Positions 49,483 to 58,731 are shown, numbered from the stretch's first letter. The stretch: 64,000 nucleotides of DNA from Betaproteobacteria bacterium Ga0077526 (GCA_001464765.1 LNDV01000031.1:126867-190866), one strand, 5' to 3'. Notes: generated by a model not told the origin, from the sequence alone. Translations and numbers: made by a program.

Positions 49483-51216
49483 TTGATTTCAAGGATCTGG
49501 GTATGCGACGACGAGCCGAGCGAACGATTCCCGGTGTTCACTCGGGGCAACGTCGGGGAAGTGTTCGTCGAAGCGGTCTCGCCGCTCACCTGGACCGCGC
49601 TCGGGCGCCTGGCGTGGGAACCCGCCTGGCGCGACGCGTTCTGCGCCATCGGCGCATTCACGCAGGACGAGTTCAAGGCGCCCGGCCAGCCGGAGATCAC
49701 CGCCTGCTTCGGCGGCTACATCTACATCAACATGTCAGTCACGCGCGTGCTTGCCGTCCGCATTCCCGGCATGAGTGTGGAAGCCATCGACAGATCGTTG
49801 TTCGGCGATGCCGCCGATGTCCCGCCCTACCGGCCCGACCCGCGCGATGCGGATCCGGCGCGCACCGAGGCTGTGACCGGATGGCTGCAATCCCTGTTCA
49901 CCGCCGATCCCAGACCGGCAGCGGACCGGTACCGCGATGACGTGCTGGCACTTCAGGCGCGCAGACCGGACTTCACCGCCCTCTCCGACCGCGCGCTGCT
50001 GGACTATTTCCGCTCCCTCATTCCGCAGGCAAGGCGGCTGTTCGAACAGCACGTGCTGAACACCTACGGCGCCAACGTCCTGACGAGTGTCGTCGCGCAG
50101 CTGGCCGAGGCCGCGGGGGCAGCGGAACTCGCGGCAAACGTGACCGCAGCCGTCGGCGATGTGGATTCGGCGGCTCACTCGTTCGAACTCTGGACCCTGT
50201 CGCGCAAGATCCGCTCCTCGCCGGTCCTGTCTTCCCTGTTCGACGGCGGCGTCGACGGCCTGATGGAACGCCTGCTCGCGAGAGACGCCGCGGACGCGCG
50301 GGCCTTCGCAGCGGACTGGCAGCACTTCCTGGACCGATGGGGTTTCCTCGGGCCGAGCGTATGGGATCTGCGATCTGCCACCTACGCGACCGATCCGGCG
50401 CTGGTGTTGCGCATGCTCGAGCGGGCCCGGCGTTCGGCGGACGTCGCCGACCCGGCGTCACGCTTCACGGAACTGGCGTCCCGCCGGAATGCGACCGTGG
50501 CCGAACTGTCGTCCCGGCTGTCGCAGTCGCCGGACCTCCAGGGACGCTTCGTCGCGGCCGCGCGATCTGTCGGCAACTACCTCACTGCGCGCGAGCGCGG
50601 CAAGACCACCTGCACACGATGGAACGAGGAAGCCCGGTCCGTCATGCGCGAACTGGGCGGACGTCACGCGATGCGGGGTGTCGTGCAGCGATGGCAGGAC
50701 ATCCTGCTGCTGCAACTCGACGAACTGGATGGGTTCCTGGCGGCGCCTCAGAGCTTCGCCGACGTCATCGCGAAGCGTCGCCAGATGCTGGCGCTGCTGG
50801 AGACCAAGGAGCCGCCGTTCGTGTTCGAAGGGGCGCCGCCGCCATTGTCAGCCTTCGGGGATCGCGGGAAGCGGTCGGATGCGCAGGAGGCTGCCGGGGA
50901 AGTCCTCCATGGCATCGGCGTGTCGCCGGGGGTTCACACCGGACGCGCCCGGGTGATCGCCTCGCTCGATGTGGACAGCGAGCTGGAGCCCGGCGAAGTC
51001 ATCGTCACGGAAGTCACGGACGCGTCCTGGGGGCCCCTCATGCTGTCCGCGGGCGCCGTCGTCGTGGAGACAGGCGCCCCCATTTCCCATGCCGCCATCG
51101 TCTCCCGCGAACTCGGCATCCCGGCGGCGGTGTCGGTTCCCGATGCCACGCGCCGCATTGCCAACGGCCAGATGGTGACGGTCGACGGCAGCACGGGCAC
51201 GGTGACCTTGCGATGA
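49483..51216 (+). CDS. Dikinase-like subunit B: helical domain plus phosphohistidine (swivel) domain
   Basis: About 577 residues. The N-terminus (FPVFTRGNVGEVFVEAVSPLTW) and long helical middle resemble the substrate-binding part of rifampin phosphotransferase-type enzymes; the last ~100 residues are a PEP-utiliser mobile domain with the catalytic His in TGAPISHAAIVSREL (His codon 51088-51090). There is no ATP-grasp domain and no PEP/pyruvate barrel. TTG 49483 is favoured by a GGGGAG five to eight bases upstream; GTG 49429 and GTG 49480 are alternatives. It probably works with the ATP-grasp partner encoded next. In plan it recalls the 70-kDa subunit of Thauera phenylphosphate synthase. Substrate unknown. 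Confidence 0.75.
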   Translation: MISRIWVCDDEPSERFPVFTRGNVGEVFVEAVSPLTWTALGRLAWEPAWRDAFCAIGAFTQDEFKAPGQPEITACFGGYIYINMSVTRVLAVRIPGMSVEAIDRSLFGDAADVPPYRPDPRDADPARTEAVTGWLQSLFTADPRPAADRYRDDVLALQARRPDFTALSDRALLDYFRSLIPQARRLFEQHVLNTYGANVLTSVVAQLAEAAGAAELAANVTAAVGDVDSAAHSFELWTLSRKIRSSPVLSSLFDGGVDGLMERLLARDAADARAFAADWQHFLDRWGFLGPSVWDLRSATYATDPALVLRMLERARRSADVADPASRFTELASRRNATVAELSSRLSQSPDLQGRFVAAARSVGNYLTARERGKTTCTRWNEEARSVMRELGGRHAMRGVVQRWQDILLLQLDELDGFLAAPQSFADVIAKRRQMLALLETKEPPFVFEGAPPPLSAFGDRGKRSDAQEAAGEVLHGIGVSPGVHTGRARVIASLDVDSELEPGEVIVTEVTDASWGPLMLSAGAVVVETGAPISHAAIVSRELGIPAAVSVPDATRRIANGQMVTVDGSTGTVTLR

Positions 51217-51242
51217 ACGATCGCCGGGCAAGCACAAAGTGA
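51213..51242 (+). other. Nine-codon coupling frame between the two dikinase genes
   Basis: ATG 51213 overlaps the TGA of subunit B (ATGA), and the frame MNDRRASTK ends in a TGA that overlaps the GTG start of subunit A (GTGA). Ribosomes could thus step from one large gene to the next through a minimal bridge. No clear ribosome site precedes GTG 51239 otherwise. Confidence 0.4.
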
Positions 51243-53578
51243 ACGCCGTACCCGGTTCTCTCGAGCCCATTCCGAGAATCGTGCCGGTGGATGGCTCTTG
51301 CACCCTTCCGCGCGAGGAGATTGGCGGCAAGGCCTGGGGCGTGAATCGCATGTGCGCTCTCGGGCTGGTCGTCCCGCCCGCCTTCGTGATCTCCACCCGC
51401 GTATGCCGCGACTACTTCGCGAAGGGCCCGACCGTACTCGACGAATTGTGGGGAGAACTGACCGAACACGTGCGCCGGCTGGAAGCAAGGACTGCCCGCC
51501 GCTTCGGTGACGCGTCGTGTCCCCTGCTCGTGTCAGTGCGCTCCGGCGCCGCGCGCAGCATGCCGGGCATGATGGATACCGTGCTGAATCTCGGGATCAA
51601 CGCGGCCGTCGCGCAACATCTGGCAGCGGCCACGGGCGACGCCCGGTACGCGGCCGAAACCCATCGGAGATTCGTGGAGCAGTACACCAGGATCGTCCCG
51701 GTTCGCGGCGGGCCTTCCGTGCCGGACGATGCGTGGGCGCAACTGCGCGCAACGGTAGCGGCCGTGTTCGACTCGTGGAACTCGCCCCGGGCGGTGGCCT
51801 ATCGCCGTAACCGCGGTCTGTCCGACGACAGCGGCACCGCAGTGATGGTTCAGGCCATGGTGTTCGGCAATCTGGACGAGCGCTCCGGCACAGGCGTCGT
51901 CTTCAGCCGCAATCCGATGACCGGGGAACGTCCGGCCTGGGGCGAATGGCTGGGACGGGCCCAGGGCGAAGACGTGGTGGCCGGGACACGGACGCCAGGT
52001 TCGCTCGACGAGTTGTGTCGATTCCTCCCTTCGGCATACGACGGACTGATCGCCGCGGCGGCACTGCTCGAGCGGGACGCACGCGACATTCAGGACATCG
52101 AATACACGGTGGAATCGGGAAAGCTCTGGCTGCTGCAGTGCCGGGTCGCAAAGCGCTCGCCTCGGGCGGCACTGCAGGCCGCCGTTGCCTTCGTTGACGA
52201 AGGCCTCATTTCGCCGGATGAGGCGCTCGATCGGCTCGATGCAGACTCGGTACGCCATCTCTCTCTCGCCATCCTGGATCCACAGGCCGCCGCGCAGGAG
52301 CCGATCCTGCTGGGGGAGCCCGCCTGTCCCGGCATCGCGACGGGCATTCTCGTGAACGACCCGCGCGACGCCGAGCATCGCAGCCGCCTGGGCGAGGACG
52401 TTATCCTCGCGCGCCCCACGACCAGTCCGGAAGATCTTCAGGGTGTCATTGCCTCGCGCGCGCTGATCACGGAAACGGGCGGGTCCACTTCCCATGCCGC
52501 GGTCGTGAGCCGGGAACTGGGTCGCCCCTGCATCGTGGGCTGCGGGAAGGACAGGATCGGATCGTTCATCGGGCAGCGGATCACCCTCGACGGCGCCACA
52601 GGCCGCATCTGGGCGGGAGACCTCACGGCGCCGGCAGCGTCGGACGATGACGATCCCGCGGTACAACGACTCATCGCGTGGAGCCTGCCGCGCGTGCCGC
52701 TTCGCATCCTGTCGATCGGAGAGGCGCCGATCCAGGCCGTGGACCTCGAAGCCCTCGGAGACCGATGGCGGTCCGGACTGCAGCCCCATGCCGTCGTGCG
52801 CGGACGAATGCTCGAGACCGAGAACGGTCTTCGTGCCGCGCTGGCTGCCGGAGTGGATGCCGTGATCGTGCGAAACCGGCTGGCGGCCATCCTCACTTGC
52901 CTGCGCGCATCTCCGACGCCTGACCCCGCGTCCCTCGCACGAGTGGCGGCTGCCACCGAACACACAGTGAACCTTCCGGCACTCACCCTGCTGCGCGTGG
53001 CTGCCCTCAAGGGGCGGGCAAGCCTGAGCGTACTCGGCGACAGCCTGTCCCTGCCGGCCGAGGCAACGGCCGACGCATACGATGCCCTGTGCGCCCGGGG
53101 TCTGTGCACCCGGACCCCGCGCGACATTCGCCTGACGGCTGCGGGACGGGAATTTCTGGAGAATTTGCTGGCCTCGGAGCGGAGCCGGATTTCCCCCGCC
53201 GAGGCAGCCTCGGTCTACGCCGAATTCGGTATCCTGAACCGCTCACTGAAGCAGATCGTGACGGCCTGGCAGGTATTGCCCGACGGCACACCGAACATGC
53301 ACCTGGATGCCTCCTACGATTCGCAAGTTCTCTGTGATCTGGCCGATCTGCATCGCAAGTTCACGGCGTTCTCGGCGCGCCTCGCCTCGCTCGCACCCCG
53401 CCTCGCCGTCTATCGGGAACGTCTGGATCGCGCCGCGGCGCGGGTCGCCGCGGGCAATGCGGCGTTCGTCGCCAGAACGACCGAAGACAGCTATCACACG
53501 GTGTGGTTCGAACTGCACGAGGATCTGCTGTCGATCTCCGGTCTGACCCGCCATGATCAGGGCATCGAAGCCGCGTAG
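51239..53578 (+). CDS. Dikinase-like subunit A: PPDK-type ATP-binding and phosphohistidine domains with a novel C-terminus
   Basis: A 779-residue protein. Residues ~20-310 are a clear pyruvate phosphate dikinase ATP-grasp domain (VSVRSGAARSMPGMMDTVLN, VQAMVFGNLDERSGTGVVFS, IQDIEYTVESGKLWLLQ). Residues ~360-460 are the swivel domain with His419 in TGGSTSHAAVVSREL. The PEP/pyruvate TIM barrel that normally follows is missing. It is replaced by ~280 residues that include a winged-helix-like stretch (AYDALCARGLCTRTPRDIRLTAAGREFL) and C-terminal coiled helices. It should autophosphorylate from ATP, but the acceptor must be bound elsewhere, perhaps by subunit B. The start is GTG 51239, coupled by a 9-codon frame to the preceding gene. 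Confidence 0.8.
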   Translation: MNAVPGSLEPIPRIVPVDGSCTLPREEIGGKAWGVNRMCALGLVVPPAFVISTRVCRDYFAKGPTVLDELWGELTEHVRRLEARTARRFGDASCPLLVSVRSGAARSMPGMMDTVLNLGINAAVAQHLAAATGDARYAAETHRRFVEQYTRIVPVRGGPSVPDDAWAQLRATVAAVFDSWNSPRAVAYRRNRGLSDDSGTAVMVQAMVFGNLDERSGTGVVFSRNPMTGERPAWGEWLGRAQGEDVVAGTRTPGSLDELCRFLPSAYDGLIAAAALLERDARDIQDIEYTVESGKLWLLQCRVAKRSPRAALQAAVAFVDEGLISPDEALDRLDADSVRHLSLAILDPQAAAQEPILLGEPACPGIATGILVNDPRDAEHRSRLGEDVILARPTTSPEDLQGVIASRALITETGGSTSHAAVVSRELGRPCIVGCGKDRIGSFIGQRITLDGATGRIWAGDLTAPAASDDDDPAVQRLIAWSLPRVPLRILSIGEAPIQAVDLEALGDRWRSGLQPHAVVRGRMLETENGLRAALAAGVDAVIVRNRLAAILTCLRASPTPDPASLARVAAATEHTVNLPALTLLRVAALKGRASLSVLGDSLSLPAEATADAYDALCARGLCTRTPRDIRLTAAGREFLENLLASERSRISPAEAASVYAEFGILNRSLKQIVTAWQVLPDGTPNMHLDASYDSQVLCDLADLHRKFTAFSARLASLAPRLAVYRERLDRAAARVAAGNAAFVARTTEDSYHTVWFELHEDLLSISGLTRHDQGIEAA

Positions 53579-53651
53579 CGACGGTAGCCTGAGAAACACT
53601 TGCCTACTACGGAGCGCGGCGACGCTCCGCATCACCCAACTGGAGTCGGTC

Positions 53652-54536
53652 ATGATGAATCGCATCTCGAACACGGTTTCCAACGCGGTCCGCGCGATCG
53701 CGACCCTTGCCATGATCTGGCTCACGCTCCTGAGTCCCGCCGCCTCGGCGCAAGGCGTACTCAACTTCGGGCTGGTCCCCGCGGAGGATCCGCGGCTGAT
53801 GATCACGGACAATCAGGCGCTGATCGATGCCTTGCAGCAGGCAACGGCAATCGACATCAAGCCCTTCGTGGCAACGGACTACAACGGGGTCATCGAGGCC
53901 CTGCGGTCGCGCCGCCTCGACATTGCTCTGCTCGGTCCCTTCTCGTACATCCTGGCAACGACGCTGGCCGAGCTCGAGCCCGTCGCCATCCCCGAGACCC
54001 AGAAGCAGGGGCCGACCTACCACTCGGTGATCGTCGCCCGCAAGGACCGCAACATCCGCTCTCTCGCCGATCTGCGGGGACGGACGTTTGCCTTCGTCGA
54101 CCCGAGTTCCACGTCCGGCCACCTGTTTCCGAAGGCCGCGATGCTCCGTGCCGGCCTCAAGCCGGACACCGAGCTTCGGGCCATCTTTGCCGGCAGCCAC
54201 GATGCCTCGGTGATCGCCGTCCAGAACGGCAAGGTCGACGCCGCCGCGGTTGCCGATGGCCTCCTGGATGCCGCCATCGCACGCGGCATGGTGAAGGCGG
54301 AAGATCTCGTCGTGGTCTGGAAGTCGGAGCCGATCCCGGGATCCCCGGTGGTGATGCGCAGAGACCTGCCGGAGCCCGTGAAGGTGAAGATCCGGGCAGC
54401 CTTCGCGGGGATGCGCGAGATACCGTGGAGCAAGGGGACGATCATCAAGCGATGGATCCCGGCGACAGACGAAACCTTCAACGTCGTGCGTGAAACGGCG
54501 AAGATGCTGAATCTCGACCTGCGCAAGATGAAGTGA
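53652..54536 (+). CDS. phnD: Phosphonate/phosphite-type ABC transporter substrate-binding protein
   Basis: A 294-residue periplasmic binding protein of the PhnD family. The signal peptide ends at PAASA-QG. The mature protein starts LNFGLVPAEDPRLM, and the ligand pocket segments TYHSVIVARKD, FVDPSSTSGHLFPKA and AGSHDASVIAVQNGKVDAAAVAD are conserved; the STSG loop binds the phosphono group. A GGAG lies six bases before ATG 53652. It is displaced 4.3 kb from phnC/phnE, with the two dikinase genes between. Its last 60 residues match the phnD remnant upstream of phnC. Confidence 0.9.
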   Translation: MMNRISNTVSNAVRAIATLAMIWLTLLSPAASAQGVLNFGLVPAEDPRLMITDNQALIDALQQATAIDIKPFVATDYNGVIEALRSRRLDIALLGPFSYILATTLAELEPVAIPETQKQGPTYHSVIVARKDRNIRSLADLRGRTFAFVDPSSTSGHLFPKAAMLRAGLKPDTELRAIFAGSHDASVIAVQNGKVDAAAVADGLLDAAIARGMVKAEDLVVVWKSEPIPGSPVVMRRDLPEPVKVKIRAAFAGMREIPWSKGTIIKRWIPATDETFNVVRETAKMLNLDLRKMK

Positions 54537-54657
54537 CCTTTTCCCCCGGGAGGTGGCGCAGGGCAGCGTCTGCCACGGCCGTTGCGAGTCGTCGGCTCCC
54601 GCTTGGGAATCCGCGCGCCAGCCGTGGTGATCCGGCGCCTGACTGCGGGGCCGGCCG

Positions 54658-55509
54658 ATGCCCGACCTGAACGCGGCGCTGCCGGCGCTTGTGCTGGTCG
54701 CGATGACGGTGGTGGGCCTGGAACTCTCCGGGCAGGATCTGCTGCGGGTACTGCGCTATCCGGCCCACGCGCTGGTCGCCGTCGTGGGGCAGACCCTGAC
54801 ACTGCCGCTGCTCGGCGTCGGGATCGTGATGCTCCTCCAGCCGGAGCCCGCGGTCGCAGGAGGGATCCTCCTCGTTTCCGTCGCGCCGCAGGCAACGGCT
54901 TCCAACGTCTTCAGCCTGCTCGCGCGAAGCGACCTCGCCCTTTCTGTCACGCTGACCGGCGCATCGAGTCTGCTCGCTCTCGCGACCACACCGATTGCCG
55001 CGCATCTCGCCTTCGGCGCCTTCCCCGGCCACCCTGCCGGACTCGCCATCGCACCAGGCATGGCGGCGCGCCAGATCGTCCTCGGCCTGCTGGTCCCGAT
55101 CGCCCTGGGCATGGGGGTGCGGCACGTCGCTCCGGATTTCGTCGCGCGGCACCGTCTCGAGACACGGATTCTCACGGTGCTCACGCTCTTGCTGATGCTG
55201 GGGATCATGGTCGTTCAACACTTCGACGTCATCGTTCGCGACCTGCCGACCATCGGCGCTGCCTGCACGCTGTTTACCATCGGTGCGGCCCTGTTGGCCG
55301 TCGGCTTTGCCCGAGTCTTCGGCTGGCCGAAGTCGGAAACGGTCACGATGGTGTTCGGATTCTCGTTGCGAAGTCTCAGCGTCGCAACGCTCATCGCTGT
55401 CGAGGTGCTGAACCGCCCGGAGTTCCTGGCATTCGCCGCACCGTTCTTCGTCATCCAGGCCGTGATGATGATCCCGGTGGTGCTGGTGTCGCGGCGCGGA
55501 GACCGCTGA
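54658..55509 (+). CDS. Bile acid:sodium symporter (SBF) family transporter
   Basis: A 283-residue polytopic membrane protein with about nine helices. It carries the family's repeated Gly/Asn-Ala motifs, in VSVAPQATASNVFSLLARSDLALSVTLT, the sodium-site region in other members, and FGFSLRSLSVATLIAVEVL in the second half. Members co-transport Na+ with organic anions such as bile acids, pyruvate or pantoate. The substrate is unknown. It lies 121 bases after phnD on the same strand and may belong to the same uptake locus. Confidence 0.85.
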   Translation: MPDLNAALPALVLVAMTVVGLELSGQDLLRVLRYPAHALVAVVGQTLTLPLLGVGIVMLLQPEPAVAGGILLVSVAPQATASNVFSLLARSDLALSVTLTGASSLLALATTPIAAHLAFGAFPGHPAGLAIAPGMAARQIVLGLLVPIALGMGVRHVAPDFVARHRLETRILTVLTLLLMLGIMVVQHFDVIVRDLPTIGAACTLFTIGAALLAVGFARVFGWPKSETVTMVFGFSLRSLSVATLIAVEVLNRPEFLAFAAPFFVIQAVMMIPVVLVSRRGDR

Positions 55510-55521
55510 GTCGACTCAAGC

Positions 55522-55555
55522 AGGTCCGCACAACCCGTGGAAGGCTGTGCGGACC
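55522..55555. terminator. Bidirectional hairpin between convergent genes
   Basis: A perfect 11-bp stem AGGTCCGCACA/TGTGCGGACCT with a 12-base loop lies between the SBF gene and the converging membrane-anchored protein gene. No T-run follows. Confidence 0.5.
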
Positions 55556-55559
55556 TTCC

Positions 55560-56858
55560 TCAACGGTACAGCCGCAGATCGGCCACACGCCGCTCGATGT
55601 CGTCCATCATCTGCCGGTACGCGGGCGCACCGATCCCGCCGAAGCGCTGCAGGAACTCGGCCTCGGGCATGAACTCGGGAAGATCCCGCGTCTCCGGAAT
55701 CAGGTCGCGCTCCACGAATCCTGCGGCGATGCGCTCCTGCAACCGGACGGCGGAGTCTTCACTGGCCGAGGCAGCCTCGCCGAAGCGCGTTCCTGCGCGA
55801 TCGGCCGCGATGTCGTTGAACGAGAATCCACTCCCGCCCCGCGAGTCCTCCACTTCCTTGTAGAGTCCGACGGCATCGGCGACGACGGTTCCCGCGTAAG
55901 CCGCAAGCGCCGCAGACACGAGAAAGTGCTTGGCGAAGTCGTCCCGACCGTCGAGCAGCATCAGCCGCCGATGCAGCGGTGGCCAGCTGCGCGCTTCGGG
56001 GACGAGGATGTCCGCGCTCTTGCCCACGGCAACGATGGCCGCCATGAGGATCGCGGAACGATTCTCCTCGACGGCCGAGGAGGACTCGGCGCGCTTCGCC
56101 GCCAGCGCGAACAGCGAGGGCAGCAGGTCCGCCATGCGCACCGGACCAAACGGCGGACGCCCCAGTTGCCCGGCAAGATGGTCGTGGTAGTGGCGCAGTC
56201 GTTGGCGTTCCGCAGGGTCGACGGCCGCCGCACGCATCCGACGGCTCAAGTCAGGCTGCCAGCGGTAAACGGCGATGACGCCCCAGCGCAACAGCCGCAC
56301 CCGCTCCACCGCGTCGATGCCGAGGCGATAGTCCGGATTGCGGCGAGCCCAGGCGAGAACGCCGGAACGCAGTGCGCCCGAAACGGCGTCCGGCACGGGA
56401 AGATCGCCGACCCGCAGAGCGGTGACCCCCGGCAACCCGTCGCGCTCGACCACTGTCGCCTTTGCGTTGACATACAGCCAAGGCACGGCGGGAACCGGCA
56501 CGCTCAGCGCCACGTCCGCCGATCCGTCGGTGACGGCCACGCGCGCACTGCCCCGCGCAAAGCGGTTCACGAGATAGTTGGCCGCGAGGTCCGCGTCATC
56601 GGGACGGATGAACAGGGTCCCGACCTTGCCGAAGCGCTGATTGGCGTGATAGCGCCCCATCAGGATCGATTTCGCTCGTGCGACGTGCTCCGGCGCCAGC
56701 ACGACGGCGCGATCGAGCGCGGGCGTCGTCTCCAGCGCGAGGAACAGAAGCAGCACCGGAATCGCCAGCACGATCAGCAGGAGCGACACGATGATGCGCA
56801 TGACGACACCGCCGCGCTGCACCCGCCCTGCGCGGTGACATTGCGAAGAGTTGCTCAT
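55560..56858 (-). CDS. Membrane-anchored conserved hypothetical protein
   Basis: A 432-residue protein with one N-terminal membrane anchor (VVMRIIVSLLLIVLAIPVLLLFLAL) and a large domain likely outside the membrane. The C-terminal third has HFLVSAALAAYAGT, a family-like GGSGFSFNDIAADRAGTRFGEAA segment and an acidic tail region. I recall this last segment from uncharacterised proteobacterial proteins, but cannot name a function. The start overlaps the degQ stop (ATGA), so it is translated together with the protease and may act in envelope quality control. Confidence 0.75.
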   Translation of the reverse strand: MSNSSQCHRAGRVQRGGVVMRIIVSLLLIVLAIPVLLLFLALETTPALDRAVVLAPEHVARAKSILMGRYHANQRFGKVGTLFIRPDDADLAANYLVNRFARGSARVAVTDGSADVALSVPVPAVPWLYVNAKATVVERDGLPGVTALRVGDLPVPDAVSGALRSGVLAWARRNPDYRLGIDAVERVRLLRWGVIAVYRWQPDLSRRMRAAAVDPAERQRLRHYHDHLAGQLGRPPFGPVRMADLLPSLFALAAKRAESSSAVEENRSAILMAAIVAVGKSADILVPEARSWPPLHRRLMLLDGRDDFAKHFLVSAALAAYAGTVVADAVGLYKEVEDSRGGSGFSFNDIAADRAGTRFGEAASASEDSAVRLQERIAAGFVERDLIPETRDLPEFMPEAEFLQRFGGIGAPAYRQMMDDIERRVADLRLYR

Positions 56859-58222
56859 CCGCCGCGCAGCACCAGGGTCAGCTCGAAGTCACCGCGAAGG
56901 ATGTTGAGCAGCAGCGGTCGCGGACTGGAGCGCATCTGCGAGAGGAAGTCGTTCACGTTCTCCACGCGGCGACGGTTCACGCCGAGGATGACGTCCCCCG
57001 CCCGCAGGCCGTGATCGAACGCCGGACTGCCGCGATCCACCTCCACCACGACCACAGCTTCGGTACGGCCGTTTCGCTGCGCGTTGCCGATACGCGCGCC
57101 GGCGAGTTCGGGAACGGCCTGACGGCCTGACGCGAGGCCGGCCTGCGGCGACTCGATCGTCACCTTGGCCACCGCGGGCTTGCCGTCGCGCAGGTAGCGC
57201 AATTCGACCACGTCTCCTACCGGTACGAGTCCGAGCTGATTGCGAAGATCCGCGGAACCGCGCACCGGACGACCGTTGATGGCCAGCACCACATCCCCGC
57301 GACGCAGTCCGGACTTCTCCGCGGGAGCGCCCGCCGCGAGGTCGACCAGCACGGCGCCGTCGTTGGGCGGCACGCCGAGCGCGCGACCGATGTCGGGCGT
57401 GACGTCCTGCGCCGTGGCCCCGAAACGTCCCCGACGCACTTCGCCGAAGCGGATCAGTTGCGCCACGACTTTCTGCACCATGAAGCTCGGCACCGCGAAG
57501 CCGATGCCGACGTTGCCGCCAGCGGGACCGATGATCGCCGTGTTGATCCCGATGAGTTCGCCGCGCAGGCTCACGAGCGCGCCGCCGGAGTTGCCCGGAT
57601 TGATGGACGCATCGGTCTGGATGAAGTCCTCGTAGCCTTCGATGTTGAGGCCCGTGCGGCCGAGCGCGCTCACGATGCCCGAGGTCACCGTCTGGCCGAT
57701 GCCGAACGGGTTGCCGATCGCAAGCACAAAGTCACCGACGTTGAGCGCGTCGGAGTCACCGAATTCCAGCGCCGACAGGTTCTCGGGCTGGATCTGCAGC
57801 AGCGCGATGTCGGTCCCGGCATCGACACCCACCAGACGCGCCTCGTACTGCCGGCGGTCCTTCAGGGTCACCATGATCTCGCGTGCGTTCTTGATGACAT
57901 GGTGGTTGGTGACGACGTAGCCCTTCGCCGCGTTGACGATCACGCCCGACCCCGCGCTCACCTGCGGACGCTGCCGCTCGGGCAGGTTGTAGAAGCGGCG
58001 GAAGAACGGGTCCTGCTGCAGCGGCGACGCCGACTCGCTCGTGGCGGTCAGCACCGAGATGTTGACCACCGCGGGCGTCACCTTCTGCAGCACCGGTGCG
58101 AGAGACGGCACGCGCCCGTCGACGCTGATCGGCGGAATGCCGGCATGCGCGGCAGCGCAGAGCCCGGACAGGCAGAGCGCCGTCAGCCAGGCGAAAAATC
58201 GGAACCGGACGCGATCGGTCAT
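56855..58222 (-). CDS. degQ: Periplasmic serine protease DegQ/DegP-like
   Basis: A 455-residue HtrA protease. Signal peptide to AAAHA; trypsin-like domain with the triad His108 (VTNHHVIKN), Asp138 (AGTDIALLQI) and Ser212 (NPGNSGGAL); then two PDZ domains (~260-345 and ~370-450, DVVLAINGRPVRG and DVILGVNRRRVEN). The short LA loop (QDPFFRRFYNLPERQRPQ) favours DegQ over DegP. It degrades or holds misfolded envelope proteins. Both starts around it are ATGA overlaps, fixing ATG 58222. Confidence 0.93.
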   Translation of the reverse strand: MTDRVRFRFFAWLTALCLSGLCAAAHAGIPPISVDGRVPSLAPVLQKVTPAVVNISVLTATSESASPLQQDPFFRRFYNLPERQRPQVSAGSGVIVNAAKGYVVTNHHVIKNAREIMVTLKDRRQYEARLVGVDAGTDIALLQIQPENLSALEFGDSDALNVGDFVLAIGNPFGIGQTVTSGIVSALGRTGLNIEGYEDFIQTDASINPGNSGGALVSLRGELIGINTAIIGPAGGNVGIGFAVPSFMVQKVVAQLIRFGEVRRGRFGATAQDVTPDIGRALGVPPNDGAVLVDLAAGAPAEKSGLRRGDVVLAINGRPVRGSADLRNQLGLVPVGDVVELRYLRDGKPAVAKVTIESPQAGLASGRQAVPELAGARIGNAQRNGRTEAVVVVEVDRGSPAFDHGLRAGDVILGVNRRRVENVNDFLSQMRSSPRPLLLNILRGDFELTLVLRGG

Positions 58223-58731
58223 GCGCTTACCAGGGTGGGCCACGCCTGGATGCCGAGCAGCGGCCCCGGCTCGAGGAGGATGAGGGTCTGCGAGGCGAGA
58301 TCGCGAGCCGTCGGCGTCGCGCGGCCGCGAAGGTAACGGTCGAGTGCCGCCGCCGGATCGTCGCCGGGAGCGGCCTCGACACTTCGGCCCTGCACGTCGA
58401 CCGCCCAGCCCGTGAAGGTCTCGGGGAGGGAGGGATCGCGCCCCAGCCGCGAGTCACCGTAGTCCTCGCGGCTGCGCCGCTGCACGGGATAGGGCGCCTC
58501 GGGGTGCTGCGCGAAGAAGTTCCAGACGGAGAACTCCCCGAAACCCGTCGTGCCGTTCACGTAGTGATCGGCGGCGGCGCCCGCCAGCACCGAGCAGAGA
58601 AACCGCTTCGCGTAGAGCAGACCCCAGCCGGCATTGAGCCGCAGGAAATCTTCGCGGCTGGTGCGGACCAGCCGCGCGAGCCGGTCCAGATCGCGACGGT
58701 TGAGCGGGGTGAAGCACTTCTCCTGCGTCAC
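58219..58731 (-). CDS. Conserved hypothetical protein
   Basis: A 170-residue soluble protein without signal peptide. Recognisable stretches are FLRLNAGWGLLYAKRFLCSVLAGAAADHYVNGTTGFGEFSVWNFF and SREDYGDSRLGRDPSLPETFTGWAVD, rich in aromatic residues. I cannot name a family. It starts 13 bases after ltaE and overlaps degQ by ATGA, so it is part of an ltaE-hyp-degQ-hyp operon. Confidence 0.75.
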   Translation of the reverse strand: MTQEKCFTPLNRRDLDRLARLVRTSREDFLRLNAGWGLLYAKRFLCSVLAGAAADHYVNGTTGFGEFSVWNFFAQHPEAPYPVQRRSREDYGDSRLGRDPSLPETFTGWAVDVQGRSVEAAPGDDPAAALDRYLRGRATPTARDLASQTLILLEPGPLLGIQAWPTLVSA

